From Deltaproteobacteria bacterium (GTDB lineage Bacteria > Desulfobacterota > Syntrophia > Syntrophales > UBA5619), in contig JAJFTY010000011.1 of assembly GCA_021372695.1 (NCBI GenBank), positions 1 through 64,000 of the forward strand: DNA of 64,000 bases, read 5' to 3'. Below the pieces are notes generated by a model. It was given only the letters and a program-made list of their open reading frames with translations. It was not told the origin of the DNA and did no database searches. This document shows positions 24,521-32,611 of this stretch, piece by piece; position 1 is the first letter of the stretch, and each line of letters opens with the position of its first letter. The translations under genes were made by a program, and so were the position numbers.

Positions 24521-24978
24521 CCCGACGCTCCTTTCTGAGTGTCATTGCGGCCCGAAGCCGCTTCGCTGTGCGGCAGGGGAGCCCTTCGCCGGCGGCCTGC
24601 GTTGCCCGAGATGCGGTGCAAGCCCGCCGAACCTGACTTTAACGGGCGTCATGCCCGTCCCTGCCGAAAACCCCAGACGGGCCGCCCCCGCACCGTGCGG
24701 AAAGGGCCGGCCCCTCGCTGTCCTTTTCGATTTATAATTGAAGCCTGATTTGGTATAGTGCTGCCGGAATGAACCGCGGTCAATAGCTGACCGGGTGGTC
24801 ATATACCATATCCGCCCCCGGACGGCAACGATTTCTGCAAACCGCTTCACCGGCAATTTTGCCGTCTGCCGGGAAGGGATGAATCCCGGCAAATTTCCTT
24901 CCCTCGCGGGGGGGGGGGATAAATCCGACAAATTTTCCCTCCCCTCGCGGAGGGGATGAAGGGGAGGGAATCCGGCAG
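24521..24978. other. Divergent intergenic stretch with repeat material
   Basis: 458 bases between hbd (-) and the YacP-like gene (+). Near hbd it is GC-rich with no protein-like frame. Around 24733-24765 there are AT boxes (TTATAAT, TATAGT) that may be promoter parts but no pair is convincing. From 24870 to 24975 the sequence stutters: AATCCCGGCAAATTTCC and then AATCCGACAAATTTTCC, each followed by CCCTCGCGG modules, with a run of eleven G at 24908-24918. Confidence 0.5.
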
Positions 24979-25506
24979 ATGCATATCATCGTGGACGGCT
25001 ACAACCTCATCCGGCAATCGGACACCTTCCGGCAATCCGAGAGGAAAAGCCTGGAAGAGGGGCGAAATGCGCTGGTCCGAAGCCTGGCCGGCTACCGGAA
25101 GCTCCGGGGGCATCGGATCACCGTGGTCTTCGACGGCTGGGTGGGAGGCTCGCCGGCGGAGGAGAGGGACCTCGCGGGCGGGGTTGCGATCATCTATTCC
25201 CGCCTGGGCGAGAAGGCCGATGAGGTGATCAAGAGGCTGCTGGAGAAGGGTGACGAGGAGATTCTGGTCGTCACCTCGGACCGGGAGATCGCCACATTTG
25301 CGGTCCGCCGCGGCAAGACGGCCATCTCATCGGTCGAGTTCGACCGACTGCTGGAACGGAACGCGACGGGATCTTCGCCGGTGGAAGACTCCGGCGACGG
25401 AAGGGACGACGAGGACGAAGACCGGACCGGCCTGAAAGGAAAGGGGCCTGCCCGGCGGCTCTCCAAGCAGAAGCGCGCTGCGCTGGCCCGCTTCAGGAAA
25501 CTCTGA
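24979..25506 (+). CDS. YacP-like NYN (PIN-like) domain ribonuclease
   Basis: A 175-residue protein. MHIIVDGYNLIRQS is the hallmark start of the NYN/YacP family with the first metal-binding Asp; VVFDGW and EILVVTSDREIA give further acidic residues of the PIN-like active site. In Bacillus the relative Rae1 cuts mRNA in the ribosome A site. The last 45 residues (EDSGDGRDDEDEDRTG then RRLSKQKRAALARF) are an acidic then basic tail, probably disordered. The ATG has GGGAGG 10 bases upstream, within the end of a repeat. It is a single gene between two leftward operons. Confidence 0.85.
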   Translation: MHIIVDGYNLIRQSDTFRQSERKSLEEGRNALVRSLAGYRKLRGHRITVVFDGWVGGSPAEERDLAGGVAIIYSRLGEKADEVIKRLLEKGDEEILVVTSDREIATFAVRRGKTAISSVEFDRLLERNATGSSPVEDSGDGRDDEDEDRTGLKGKGPARRLSKQKRAALARFRKL

Positions 25507-25509
25507 TTT

Positions 25510-25627
25510 CGATCCCATATCAAAGCGCTATCTTTGTTGGCTTCGTCATCGGCTCCTCGACGTACTTTTTGTGTACGCCTGCGTCGCCTCTTCCTCGCGC
25601 CTCGACATCATCTTTGATCTGGGATCG
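25510..25627. repeat. 118-bp element with 16-bp terminal inverted repeats
   Basis: Left end CGATCCCATATCAAAG and right end CTTTGATCTGGGATCG are inverse complements except for one base. The inside has GTAC-TTTTTGT-GTAC at its middle. It fills the convergent gap between the YacP-like gene and holA and encodes nothing; it looks like a MITE-like or REP-like dispersed element and may act as a terminator. Confidence 0.75.
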
Positions 25628-25642
25628 GAATTGTACCTTTTT

Positions 25643-27040
25643 TCATGAAGGTGTCCGGCAGACGGTGAGCAGGAAGCGCTCCAGGAGCAGCCGGGGATCC
25701 TGCCCGGTGGACTTGAGCGCCAGATCGATGTCGGCCAGCATCCCCAGATAACCGGTCAATTCGGAAACGGTGAAACGGCCCGCGTGCTTGAGGAATTGAT
25801 AGGCGGCAAACGGGTGCTGCGAGACGAGGTCGACCTGCTCTTCACCAAAGGCACCCGCCTGTTTGAGGACAGGATAGACCGCCTTCTGAAACCGGCCGTA
25901 GTCCATGGCGGCGCTGAAGGCGTTCATCCGCCCCGAGGTGAGGACGAGCTTCGCCTGGAGGAGGAGACGGATCTCCCGCACGATCATCGAGAAGATCATC
26001 AGGGGTGCATTTCCCTGGTCGAGAAGATCCTTCAGCGTCCGAAGGGCTGCCGGCCGGTTCCTGCCGGAAATCGCCCCGGTCAGATCGAAAACGGTATCCT
26101 CTTTCGTCCGGCCGATAACGGCCTCCACGTCCGCCGCCTCGATAACGGCTTTTTCTCCCGCGTAGGTGATCAGTTTGTCGATCGCACCTAGGGACTCCCG
26201 GAGGCTGAAGCCGGTCTTCTGCCCCAGGGCGGCCCAGGCGCCGGCAGAGAGGCGTTTGCCGCGCCCCGCCAAGAGACCGGCCGCCATCTCCATAACGATC
26301 TGCTGCTGGCGCGCCTCCCCTTTGACCGCGGCAAAGGTCAAGGCACGGCCCAGAGACGAGACGGCCTTGAAGAGCCTCTTGCGCCGGTCGACCGCCACGG
26401 CCGTCAGGATGAGGTGATTGCCCTCCGGCATCCCACCGGCCAGCACCCGCTCCAGGCGGTCCGCCTCCTCTTCCGTCTTGACCCTGGGCGCAACGGCGCC
26501 GCGGCTCACACAGAGCTCAACGGCCTTGGGAAGCCAGCTCTCCCGCCCCTGGCCGTCGTCGTCGGGCACGATCTTCCGCCAGGCGTCGTCGTCGATCTTC
26601 CGCCAGCCGCCCTCCCGGAGGTCGTCGAGCTGCATTCCCGTCACCGCCAGGAACTGCATGAAGTCCCCCGCCGCCCGGGCAGGGTCCGCATCGAGCCGCT
26701 CGCGGATCCGTGCAATGAGTGCTGCCAGTATATTTTTGGACTGAAAGAGAGAGGTATCCCGGACGACCACCACCTTACGGCCGGGGAGAAGGGGCGGCGT
26801 GATGAGGGATTCGCAGAGGGAACCGATCTCTTCGTGCTCACCATCCGTCACGAAGAGATTGAGGTCACGGTCGCCGGCGTCGGGGATCAGCGCGGCAACG
26901 ATCTTGTCGAGCGCATCCTTGAGGCGGAACTCCTCTTCCCCATAGAGGAGATAGCAGGAAACGGTCTTCCCCTGCTTCAATTCGGCGAGAACCGCCTCCA
27001 GGGAGGCGCCCCGCCCGGTATCGTCGTCATGGAGGGCCAT
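25643..27040 (-). CDS. holA: DNA polymerase III delta subunit
   Basis: A 465-residue clamp-loader subunit that opens the beta sliding clamp. Marks: LAELKQGKTVSCYLLYGEEEFRLKDALDKI at the front (first part of the delta fold), VVVVRDTSLF, HLILTAVAVDRRKRLFKA, and the helical collar domain (TVFDLTGAISGRNRPAALRTLKDLLDQG, LMIFSMIVREIRLLLQAK, AGRFTVSELTGYLGMLADID). It is longer than E. coli HolA (343) because of an insertion at about residues 120-190. It follows the LOG-family gene by 7 bases, so the two share a transcript. Confidence 0.88.
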   Translation of the reverse strand: MALHDDDTGRGASLEAVLAELKQGKTVSCYLLYGEEEFRLKDALDKIVAALIPDAGDRDLNLFVTDGEHEEIGSLCESLITPPLLPGRKVVVVRDTSLFQSKNILAALIARIRERLDADPARAAGDFMQFLAVTGMQLDDLREGGWRKIDDDAWRKIVPDDDGQGRESWLPKAVELCVSRGAVAPRVKTEEEADRLERVLAGGMPEGNHLILTAVAVDRRKRLFKAVSSLGRALTFAAVKGEARQQQIVMEMAAGLLAGRGKRLSAGAWAALGQKTGFSLRESLGAIDKLITYAGEKAVIEAADVEAVIGRTKEDTVFDLTGAISGRNRPAALRTLKDLLDQGNAPLMIFSMIVREIRLLLQAKLVLTSGRMNAFSAAMDYGRFQKAVYPVLKQAGAFGEEQVDLVSQHPFAAYQFLKHAGRFTVSELTGYLGMLADIDLALKSTGQDPRLLLERFLLTVCRTPS

Positions 27041-27047
27041 TGATTTT

Positions 27048-27701
27048 TCAGACGATGACGTACTTCTGTATATGCCTCACCGCATCGCACGGATCGTCGA
27101 CGATCATGAAGCGTTCGAGATCTTCCGGGGAGATCATGCCGTCGCGGAGCATCGTTTTGCGGAGCCAGTCGAAGAGCCCCTTCCAGTAGTCGCTTCCCAT
27201 GAGGATGACCGGAAAGGGTTTGATCCGCCTCGTCTGGATCAGGGTCAGGGCCTCGAAGAGCTCATCCATGGTCCCGAAACCACCGGGGAGGATGACGTAG
27301 GCCATGGCGTACTTGACGAACATCACCTTCCGGATGAAAAAGTATTTGTAGTCGATGCTGAGATTGGCGTACGGATTCGGCTTCTGCTCGAAGGGGAGCC
27401 GGATGTTCATTCCCACGGACTTCCCGCCGGCCTGCGCGGCTCCTTTGTTCGCCGCCTCCATGATACCGGGGCCACCGCCCGTGATGACGGCGAACCCTTT
27501 TTCCGCCAGCAGCCGGGCCAGCAGCTCCGCCTTGGCGTAATCGGGATCGCCCGGCTTCGTGCGCGCCGATCCGAAGATGCTGACCGCGTTCTTCACCCCG
27601 GAGAGAGTCTCGATGGCGTCGACGAACTCGGCCATGATTCTGAAGATCCGCCAGGATTCCTCGATCGTCAGGGCATCCACGACATACTGTTTTTCAGACA
27701 T
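27048..27701 (-). CDS. LOG-family (TIGR00730) Rossmann protein, nucleoside 5'-monophosphate phosphoribohydrolase type
   Basis: A 217-residue protein with the two LOG signatures: ITGGGPGIMEAANKGA and VILPGGFGTMDELFEAL, plus VSIFGSARTKPGDPDY. The family removes ribose 5-phosphate from nucleotides (cytokinin activation in plants and some bacteria) and was long misnamed lysine decarboxylase. ATG 27701 has AGAGG 9 bases upstream; the longer frame runs into sequence without coding character. It precedes holA in the same direction. The true bacterial substrate here is unknown. Confidence 0.9.
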   Translation of the reverse strand: MSEKQYVVDALTIEESWRIFRIMAEFVDAIETLSGVKNAVSIFGSARTKPGDPDYAKAELLARLLAEKGFAVITGGGPGIMEAANKGAAQAGGKSVGMNIRLPFEQKPNPYANLSIDYKYFFIRKVMFVKYAMAYVILPGGFGTMDELFEALTLIQTRRIKPFPVILMGSDYWKGLFDWLRKTMLRDGMISPEDLERFMIVDDPCDAVRHIQKYVIV

Positions 27702-27844
27702 GCGGCAAAACCTCTGCCTCGTGGGAAAGAGGCCTTCGCACCTCTCCCCCCGAGGATCGACCACCCGTTCCCCCGAACGCAACGACAGTGCGGCCACCCC
27801 ACACCGCGGCAGGATGAACGGGTCGTCCCCTCCCGGAAGCCTTC

Positions 27845-28036
27845 TTAAGAGACCCGGCGCCGCTGGACCTTCGCCAGGCGACGGCGCGCCTCGATGGTCT
27901 TCCTCTTCTTCTTCACCGAGGGCTTCTCGTAGGCACGGCGCAGTTTGAGCTCCTTGAAGAGACCACTCTTGGAGAGTTTGTTCTTGAGAATCTTCAAGGC
28001 CTTTTCCACATCGTTGTCGAACACTTTTACTTCCAA
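27845..28036 (-). CDS. rpsU: 30S ribosomal protein S21
   Basis: A 63-residue basic protein: EVKVFDNDVEKALKILKNKL, GLFKELKLRRAYEKPSVKKK and an Arg/Lys-rich end. S21 sits on the 30S head-platform and helps select initiation sites. The start is TTG at 28036: it gives the usual S21 N-terminus and has AAGGAG seven bases upstream, whereas the longer frame reads into the hisC terminator. The gene is isolated by that terminator and so needs its own promoter in 28037-28130; no strong pair was found by eye. Confidence 0.93.
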   Translation of the reverse strand: MEVKVFDNDVEKALKILKNKLSKSGLFKELKLRRAYEKPSVKKKRKTIEARRRLAKVQRRRVS

Positions 28037-28129
28037 ATTCCTTCTCCTTTTCCCGCTTGATTTTTGTCGTCTCTCTTCAACAGTCCCGCAGCCGACCCTC
28101 TGCCAAACGGGGTCGCAACAAACCGGCAT

Positions 28130-28183
28130 AAAAAAAGGGCAGTACGGCGTCACACGGATATCCTCTGTGCCGTAATCTACCCT
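28130..28183 (-). terminator. Rho-independent terminator after hisC
   Basis: On the reverse strand a long stem starts GGG and includes TACGGC...GCCGTA (28169-28174 with 28143-28148) and AGGATATCC near the tip, closing with CCC and seven T. It ends the gcvH-lipM-hisC transcript. Confidence 0.85.
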
Positions 28184-28213
28184 TGGATGTTGCCTATATG
28201 CGGACCACGCTCC

Positions 28214-29278
28214 TTACTTCGCGATAATTTCCTGTAACACCTCTATAAACCTTTGATTCTCTTCACGGGTTCCCACGGTGACGCGCATGAAGCCCTTCGT
28301 CACGCCGGGGGCATTGAAGTTCTTGATCAGAACGCCCCGCTCCATCAGGGCGCTGTATACGCGATCCGCGTCAAAATCGCAATGAAAAAAAATAAAATTC
28401 GCATCCGTCGGCAGGGGATCGACTCCCGGCATCGATTTCAGAGCGGCGAAGAGTTCATCCCGCCGGGAGCGGATCTCCTCTGCCTGGGCGAGGAAGGTCT
28501 CCTCATGGTCGAGGTAGAATCCGGCGGCTTCCTGCGACATGGCGTTCATGTTGTAGGGTAGCCGAACCTTGTCGAGTTCATGGACCAGGGCGGCCGGGCC
28601 GACGAGGAGGCCGATCCGCATGGCCGCAAACCCCACCTTGGAGAGCGTCCGCAGGATCACCAGATTGTCATAACGGTCGAACTGCGGCAGGAAGGTCTGG
28701 CCGGAAAAGTGGAAATAGGCCTCATCGACCACGACGATTCCCGGCCAATCCCGGAGGATCTTCTCGATCCGGTCGCGGCTGAAGCAGTTGCCCGTCGGGT
28801 TGTTGGGCCAGGCAAGGAAGGTCAGGGCCGGGGGATAGGCCGCCGCGGCCTCCCGCATGGTCGCCAGGTCGAGATCGAACGACTTGTCGAGCGGAACGGA
28901 CACCACGTCCAGGCCTGCGTTTTGGGCCGAGATCCGGTACATGGCGAAGGTGGGGACCGGGATCATGACGCGGGCCCCGCGCCGGGCCACGGCCGTGCAG
29001 AGGACCTGGATCGACTCGTCCGATCCATTCCCAATCATCACCTGGTCTCGCCCGACGCCGAAGGCCCGGGCGAATCGTGCAGCCAATGCAGGGGAACCCG
29101 CCTCCGGATATCGGTTCAGGGGAACAGCGGCGAGCCGGGCCGCAAACTCCGCCCGGAGGGATTCCGGAAGCGCCAGCGGATTCTCGTTGGCGTCCAGTTT
29201 GATCGGGCAGGCGGTCTTCTCGACCGCATAGGCCTTCTGGGCGAGAACCTCCTTCTTGATCAAAGATCCGATATTCAT
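28214..29278 (-). CDS. hisC: Histidinol-phosphate aminotransferase
   Basis: A 354-residue PLP enzyme converting imidazole-acetol phosphate and glutamate to histidinol phosphate. Marks: LDANENPLALPESL, NRYPEAGSPALAARFA, IGNGSDESIQVL, AWPNNPTGN, VVVDEAYFHF and the PLP Lys 214 in RTLSKVGFAAMRIG. ATG 29278 has AGGGAG about 8 bases upstream and overlaps the lipM stop as ATGA, so translation is coupled. Other his genes are absent from the window. Related family members also act on other aromatic amino acids; histidine synthesis is the likely main role. Confidence 0.92.
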   Translation of the reverse strand: MNIGSLIKKEVLAQKAYAVEKTACPIKLDANENPLALPESLRAEFAARLAAVPLNRYPEAGSPALAARFARAFGVGRDQVMIGNGSDESIQVLCTAVARRGARVMIPVPTFAMYRISAQNAGLDVVSVPLDKSFDLDLATMREAAAAYPPALTFLAWPNNPTGNCFSRDRIEKILRDWPGIVVVDEAYFHFSGQTFLPQFDRYDNLVILRTLSKVGFAAMRIGLLVGPAALVHELDKVRLPYNMNAMSQEAAGFYLDHEETFLAQAEEIRSRRDELFAALKSMPGVDPLPTDANFIFFHCDFDADRVYSALMERGVLIKNFNAPGVTKGFMRVTVGTREENQRFIEVLQEIIAK

Positions 29279-30096
29279 TCTCTTCTTCTCCCTTCCCTGT
29301 TCCAACTCCCGCCGCCGTATTTCTTCGCGATTAGTTCGTCTGCAAGCCGCTCCTCATCGGGCGTCAAATCGCCCTCCCGGAACCGGATCCCCAGCACCTC
29401 TTCGAAGCCCTTCCTCAGAGCGACAGAGAGGCCTGCCTCGTCGATCGGGGATTTCGCCTCTTCCCACACGGAAGTGACCGCGTTCCGCAGCCGATCGGCA
29501 TCCTGCTCCGGCTCCCGGTGGGGCAGCATCACGGCACAGGTCCGCAGGGGATCGAACGCCAGGAGCAGCGATCCATGCTGCAGGAAGAATCCATGGGACC
29601 TCATCTGGGCAGACCCGCAAATCTTCCGTCCCGCGACGCAGAGTTCGTGGTGGGAGGGGAAGGAGAAGCAGGAAGAGCGGAGCGCCCCGTCCGGCACCGG
29701 CCGGCCGGCCGTCTCCATCTCCGCACGAATGCCGATTTCGTGGAGCCCCCTGGCGATGCAGCGGCTGATCAGCCGGTAGGTTCCCGGAATGTCGGGTGGA
29801 AAGAGCGGGGCATCGCCGGCGATCACGGCGTAGGTCAGCTCCTGCTCATGCAGAACGGCCTTCCCGCCCGTCGGACGCCGGACGATCTCCACGCCGAACC
29901 TGCGGCATGCCTCTTCGTCGACCTCCTTTTCATAGTCCTGGAAGTAGCCGATGGAGAGAGCAGGCGCCTGCCAACCGTAGAAGCGGAGCGTCGGGGGCGT
30001 TTTCTGGCGGACGGTTTCCTGGAAGATCGCCTCGTCGACGGCCATATTCTCCGCGGCGCCGGCCTTCCGGAACGGGAGAATCCTCCACGCCTCCAC
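29275..30096 (-). CDS. lipM: Octanoyltransferase LipM / lipoate-protein ligase family
   Basis: A 273-residue biotin/lipoate ligase-fold protein. Marks: GAAENMAVDEAI, FYGWQAPALSIGYFQ, RRPTGGKAVLHEQELTY, RSSCFSFPSHHELCVAGRK and GSAQMRSHGFFLQHGSLLL. Cys 143 in SSCF lies where LipM-type octanoyltransferases carry their acyl-thioester Cys, which argues for transfer from octanoyl-ACP over a true lipoate ligase; Lys 158 is the conserved lysine of both. It lies 5 bases after gcvH, whose product is the natural acceptor, and overlaps hisC by 4 bases. Lipoyl synthase is not in the window. Confidence 0.85.
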   Translation of the reverse strand: MEAWRILPFRKAGAAENMAVDEAIFQETVRQKTPPTLRFYGWQAPALSIGYFQDYEKEVDEEACRRFGVEIVRRPTGGKAVLHEQELTYAVIAGDAPLFPPDIPGTYRLISRCIARGLHEIGIRAEMETAGRPVPDGALRSSCFSFPSHHELCVAGRKICGSAQMRSHGFFLQHGSLLLAFDPLRTCAVMLPHREPEQDADRLRNAVTSVWEEAKSPIDEAGLSVALRKGFEEVLGIRFREGDLTPDEERLADELIAKKYGGGSWNREGRRRE

Positions 30097-30101
30097 GGGC
30101 T

Positions 30102-30500
30102 TCAGTCGACCTCCGCTTCCTGGATCACGAACTCCTGATATCCCCTGCCGTCCAGAAGGTCATCCAGCTCTTCCGGATCTTCCAAATCGACGATGATCAT
30201 CCACCCGGTGTCATGGGGATCGCTGTTGATGACCCCGATTTCATCCGTAATATCCTCATTGACGCTGATCACCACCCCGCTGACCGGCGAGATGAGTTCG
30301 ACCACCGCCTTCGCCGATTCGATGCTGCCGAACGGCTCATCGCGCTCGACATAGGAGTCGGCCTCGGGGAGGTCCAGGGAGATGATCTCTCCCAGTTTCT
30401 CCTGAGCGTGGTCGGTGATCCCGATGGTGGCCAGATCGCCCTCCACCCGAACCCAGACGTGTTCCCGACTGTACAGAAGATCTTCCGGAATTGATTTCAT
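30102..30500 (-). CDS. gcvH: Glycine cleavage system H protein
   Basis: A 132-residue lipoyl carrier. IPEDLLYSREHVWVRVEGD, ATIGITDHAQEKLGEI and FGSIESAKAVVELISPVSG contain the lipoylation site Lys 64. It shuttles the aminomethyl group in glycine cleavage; in many bacteria H proteins also serve in lipoate assembly. The other gcv genes are not nearby, while an octanoyltransferase gene follows 5 bases later, pointing to a lipoyl-assembly role. ATG 30500 has AGGA 9 bases upstream; the upstream extension is repeat sequence. Confidence 0.93.
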   Translation of the reverse strand: MKSIPEDLLYSREHVWVRVEGDLATIGITDHAQEKLGEIISLDLPEADSYVERDEPFGSIESAKAVVELISPVSGVVISVNEDITDEIGVINSDPHDTGWMIIVDLEDPEELDDLLDGRGYQEFVIQEAEVD

Positions 30501-30576
30501 ATCATTGCATCCTGTTCCTGAAATATTTCGGTCTGCGACCCTGACGACCCGCAAAAAGTCCAAAATCACTGTGATT

Positions 30577-30649
30577 GTCATGCTGAGCTTGTCGAAGCAT
30601 GCAGTGATACCAATAAGTTTCATCCACCCTTCGACAAGCTCAGGGTGAC
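30577..30649. repeat. 73-bp dispersed element with 25-bp inverted ends
   Basis: Left arm 30577-30601 contains CTGAGCTTGTCGAAG; right arm 30625-30649 contains CTTCGACAAGCTCAG. The arms are inverse complements except for a few central bases. This is a widespread intergenic repeat type in metagenomic and deltaproteobacterial sequences, as I recall it. It lies upstream of gcvH. Confidence 0.8.
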
Positions 30650-30677
30650 AAGGGTGACTTTTTACGGGGCACCATCC

Positions 30678-31757
30678 CTATATCACCATCAGATCCTTGG
30701 CCGTGGGCGTCAGGATCTCGCTGCCTCTCTCCGTCACCAGAACCGTGTCCTCGATGCGGATCCCAAAGAGTCCGGGGAGATAGACGCCGGGCTCCACGGT
30801 GACCACCATGCCGGCCTGGAGGATCTCATCCCTGCCCGCCGCCAGGCGCGGCGCCTCGTGGACCTCCAGCCCGACACCGTGGCCGGTGCCGTGGGAAAAG
30901 GCGCTCCCCAGCCCCGCCCCATCGAGATGCGACCGCGCGATTCGGTCGATCTCCCCGCAGGCAACGCCCGCGCGGATCCCTTCGATCGCGCGGTCGTGGG
31001 CCTCCAGCACGAGCCCGTACACTTCCCGCTGGCGCTCCGAAACGCGGCCTACGATAAACGTGCAGGTCTCGTCCGAATGGTACCCGCCGCAGACCGCACC
31101 GTAATCGACCGTCACGCAATCCCCGTCTGCGATCTCGCGGCGCCCGGGCGTCGCATGGGGAAGCGCTCCATTGGCCCCCGCGGCAACGATCGTCTCGAAT
31201 GAGATCTGTTCCGCTCCGCCATGGCGCATCCGGTACTCCAGTTCGAGGGCGATCTCCTCCTCCCGGACGCCAGGCCGGATCAGCTCCCGGACGGCTGCCA
31301 GGGCATCGCCGGCGATGCGCGCCGCTTCCCGGATCCGGTCGACCTCCGCCTCATCCTTGACGGCGCGGAGCAGTTCGAAACCGGACGAGAGGGGCGCGAA
31401 CGTTGCCTCGGGAAGCGCCTCCTTCAGCCTCTGGTACTCCGCAACCGTCAGAACGGAAGATTCGAAGCCGACAGATTTGGCGCCGTGAAGCCGGGCCACC
31501 TCCGTAATCCCGTCCACCCGTTTGCGGAATTCGAGAATGTCCGCCCCCTGGGCTTCGGCGCGCGCCTGGGTCGTGAACCGCCCGTCCACCAGAAGCGTCA
31601 GCCAATCCGGACCAGCCATCAGGGCCCCATCCCCGCCGGTGAAACCCGTCAGGTAGCGGATGTTCTTCTCCCCGAGGATCAGGAGGGCATCCGTCTCCGG
31701 GAAACCCGAACGAAGGCGTTTCAGCCGATCCGCGACGGGAAAGGGATCAGGTCGCAT
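30678..31757 (-). CDS. Xaa-Pro aminopeptidase (M24 family)
   Basis: A 359-residue metallopeptidase removing residues before proline. N-terminal domain: ALLILGEKNIRYLTGFTGGDG. The pita-bread catalytic domain has the five metal ligands: two Asp in TVDYGAVCGGYHSDETCTF, His in GTGHGVGLEVHE, Glu in TVEPGVYLPG and Glu in GIRIEDTVLV. Length is standard for small PepP/PepQ-type proteins. The start overlaps the TPR gene end by 11 bases, so they are coupled. It is likely cytoplasmic, used in peptide turnover. Confidence 0.9.
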   Translation of the reverse strand: MRPDPFPVADRLKRLRSGFPETDALLILGEKNIRYLTGFTGGDGALMAGPDWLTLLVDGRFTTQARAEAQGADILEFRKRVDGITEVARLHGAKSVGFESSVLTVAEYQRLKEALPEATFAPLSSGFELLRAVKDEAEVDRIREAARIAGDALAAVRELIRPGVREEEIALELEYRMRHGGAEQISFETIVAAGANGALPHATPGRREIADGDCVTVDYGAVCGGYHSDETCTFIVGRVSERQREVYGLVLEAHDRAIEGIRAGVACGEIDRIARSHLDGAGLGSAFSHGTGHGVGLEVHEAPRLAAGRDEILQAGMVVTVEPGVYLPGLFGIRIEDTVLVTERGSEILTPTAKDLMVI

Positions 31758-32412
31758 GGCCGCGCAGCCCGTCGATGTTGTCGAGCCAGTGCGAAAGCTC
31801 GGCGATCACCCCGGCCGCCTGCGGCCCGGGGACCGCCCGACCTCCCTGTTCACGCGCTTCCCGGAGCAGCGCAGCCGCCTTCTCGTTCTGCGGCTCCTCA
31901 CGGAGGATCCTCTCGAGAACCTCTTCCGCGGGCTGAAAATGGCCCTGCCGGATATAGAGTTCGGCGAGCGTCACTGTCTGGAAGTCCCGAGGGACCGCGG
32001 CTCCCTCGGGTTCGCCCTCCCCACCCGGTTCATCCGGAGCCTCACTCTCAACGGAGCCATGCGATACGCCCCGCTCGACATGCGCGCCGGCGTGGAGAGC
32101 CTGGAATTTTTCGTGATAGGCCAGGGCGGCCTCGTGCATCCCCCTTTTCTGGCAGACCTCGCCCATCGTGGCATAGACCCGGGAAAGGCTTTCGATGATC
32201 CGCTCCGCGTCGTCCAGCATCTCACGGGCCTCGTCGAGGTTCCCCCGCAGAAGCCACGCGAGGCAGAGCGCGATACGGGCCTCCAGGTCCCCGGGCCTCT
32301 GTTCGAGTCTATCCTGGGCCAGATTCAGCACCGCCTCCGCATCATTCTGTCCCAGATGCTCCTCCATTTCGGCCAGGAAGCGCTTTGATTCCCGGGGGTC
32401 ATTTTGATCCAT
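31747..32412 (-). CDS. Tetratricopeptide repeat protein
   Basis: A 221-residue cytoplasmic protein without a signal peptide. Helical pairs resemble TPR units: AEAVLNLAQDRLEQRPGDLE, ARIALCLAWLLRGNLDEARE, VYATMGEVCQKRGMHEAALA, and after an acidic glycine-rich linker (about 128-140) VTLAELYIRQGHFQPAEEVL followed by ILREEPQNEKAAALL. It probably holds partners together; none can be named. It is translated just before, and coupled to, the M24 peptidase. I do not recognise a narrower family. Confidence 0.75.
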   Translation of the reverse strand: MDQNDPRESKRFLAEMEEHLGQNDAEAVLNLAQDRLEQRPGDLEARIALCLAWLLRGNLDEAREMLDDAERIIESLSRVYATMGEVCQKRGMHEAALAYHEKFQALHAGAHVERGVSHGSVESEAPDEPGGEGEPEGAAVPRDFQTVTLAELYIRQGHFQPAEEVLERILREEPQNEKAAALLREAREQGGRAVPGPQAAGVIAELSHWLDNIDGLRGHAT

Positions 32413-32545
32413 AATTCATCTTCTTTTCAATGTTTCCGATATGTTGGAAATTCAGGCCCGAGAGCGGTTTGAACGCTAACACAGCCCGCAAGAGCGTGTC
32501 AAGAACGAAAAGGGGCGTTTGCCGGAGGCGTACTTCCCATGAACG

Positions 32546-32572
32546 AAAAGGGCGGCCTGCGCCGCCCTTTTT
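32546..32572 (-). terminator. Terminator after pilQ
   Basis: AAAAGGGCGGC-CTGC-GCCGCCCTTTTT, an 11-bp stem with T-runs on both strands, so it could work in both directions. It lies 40 bases after the pilQ stop and ends the ftsB-pilMNOPQ transcript. Confidence 0.88.
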
Positions 32573-32611
32573 CGTTCCGGTGCCGTCATCCCCAGAGACG
32601 GCCGGTTTCTT

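Noticed and set aside
24521..24760. Riboswitch or structured leader for hbd
   Set aside because: I could not match any known aptamer core and the sequence is mostly unstructured GC-rich spacer by eye.
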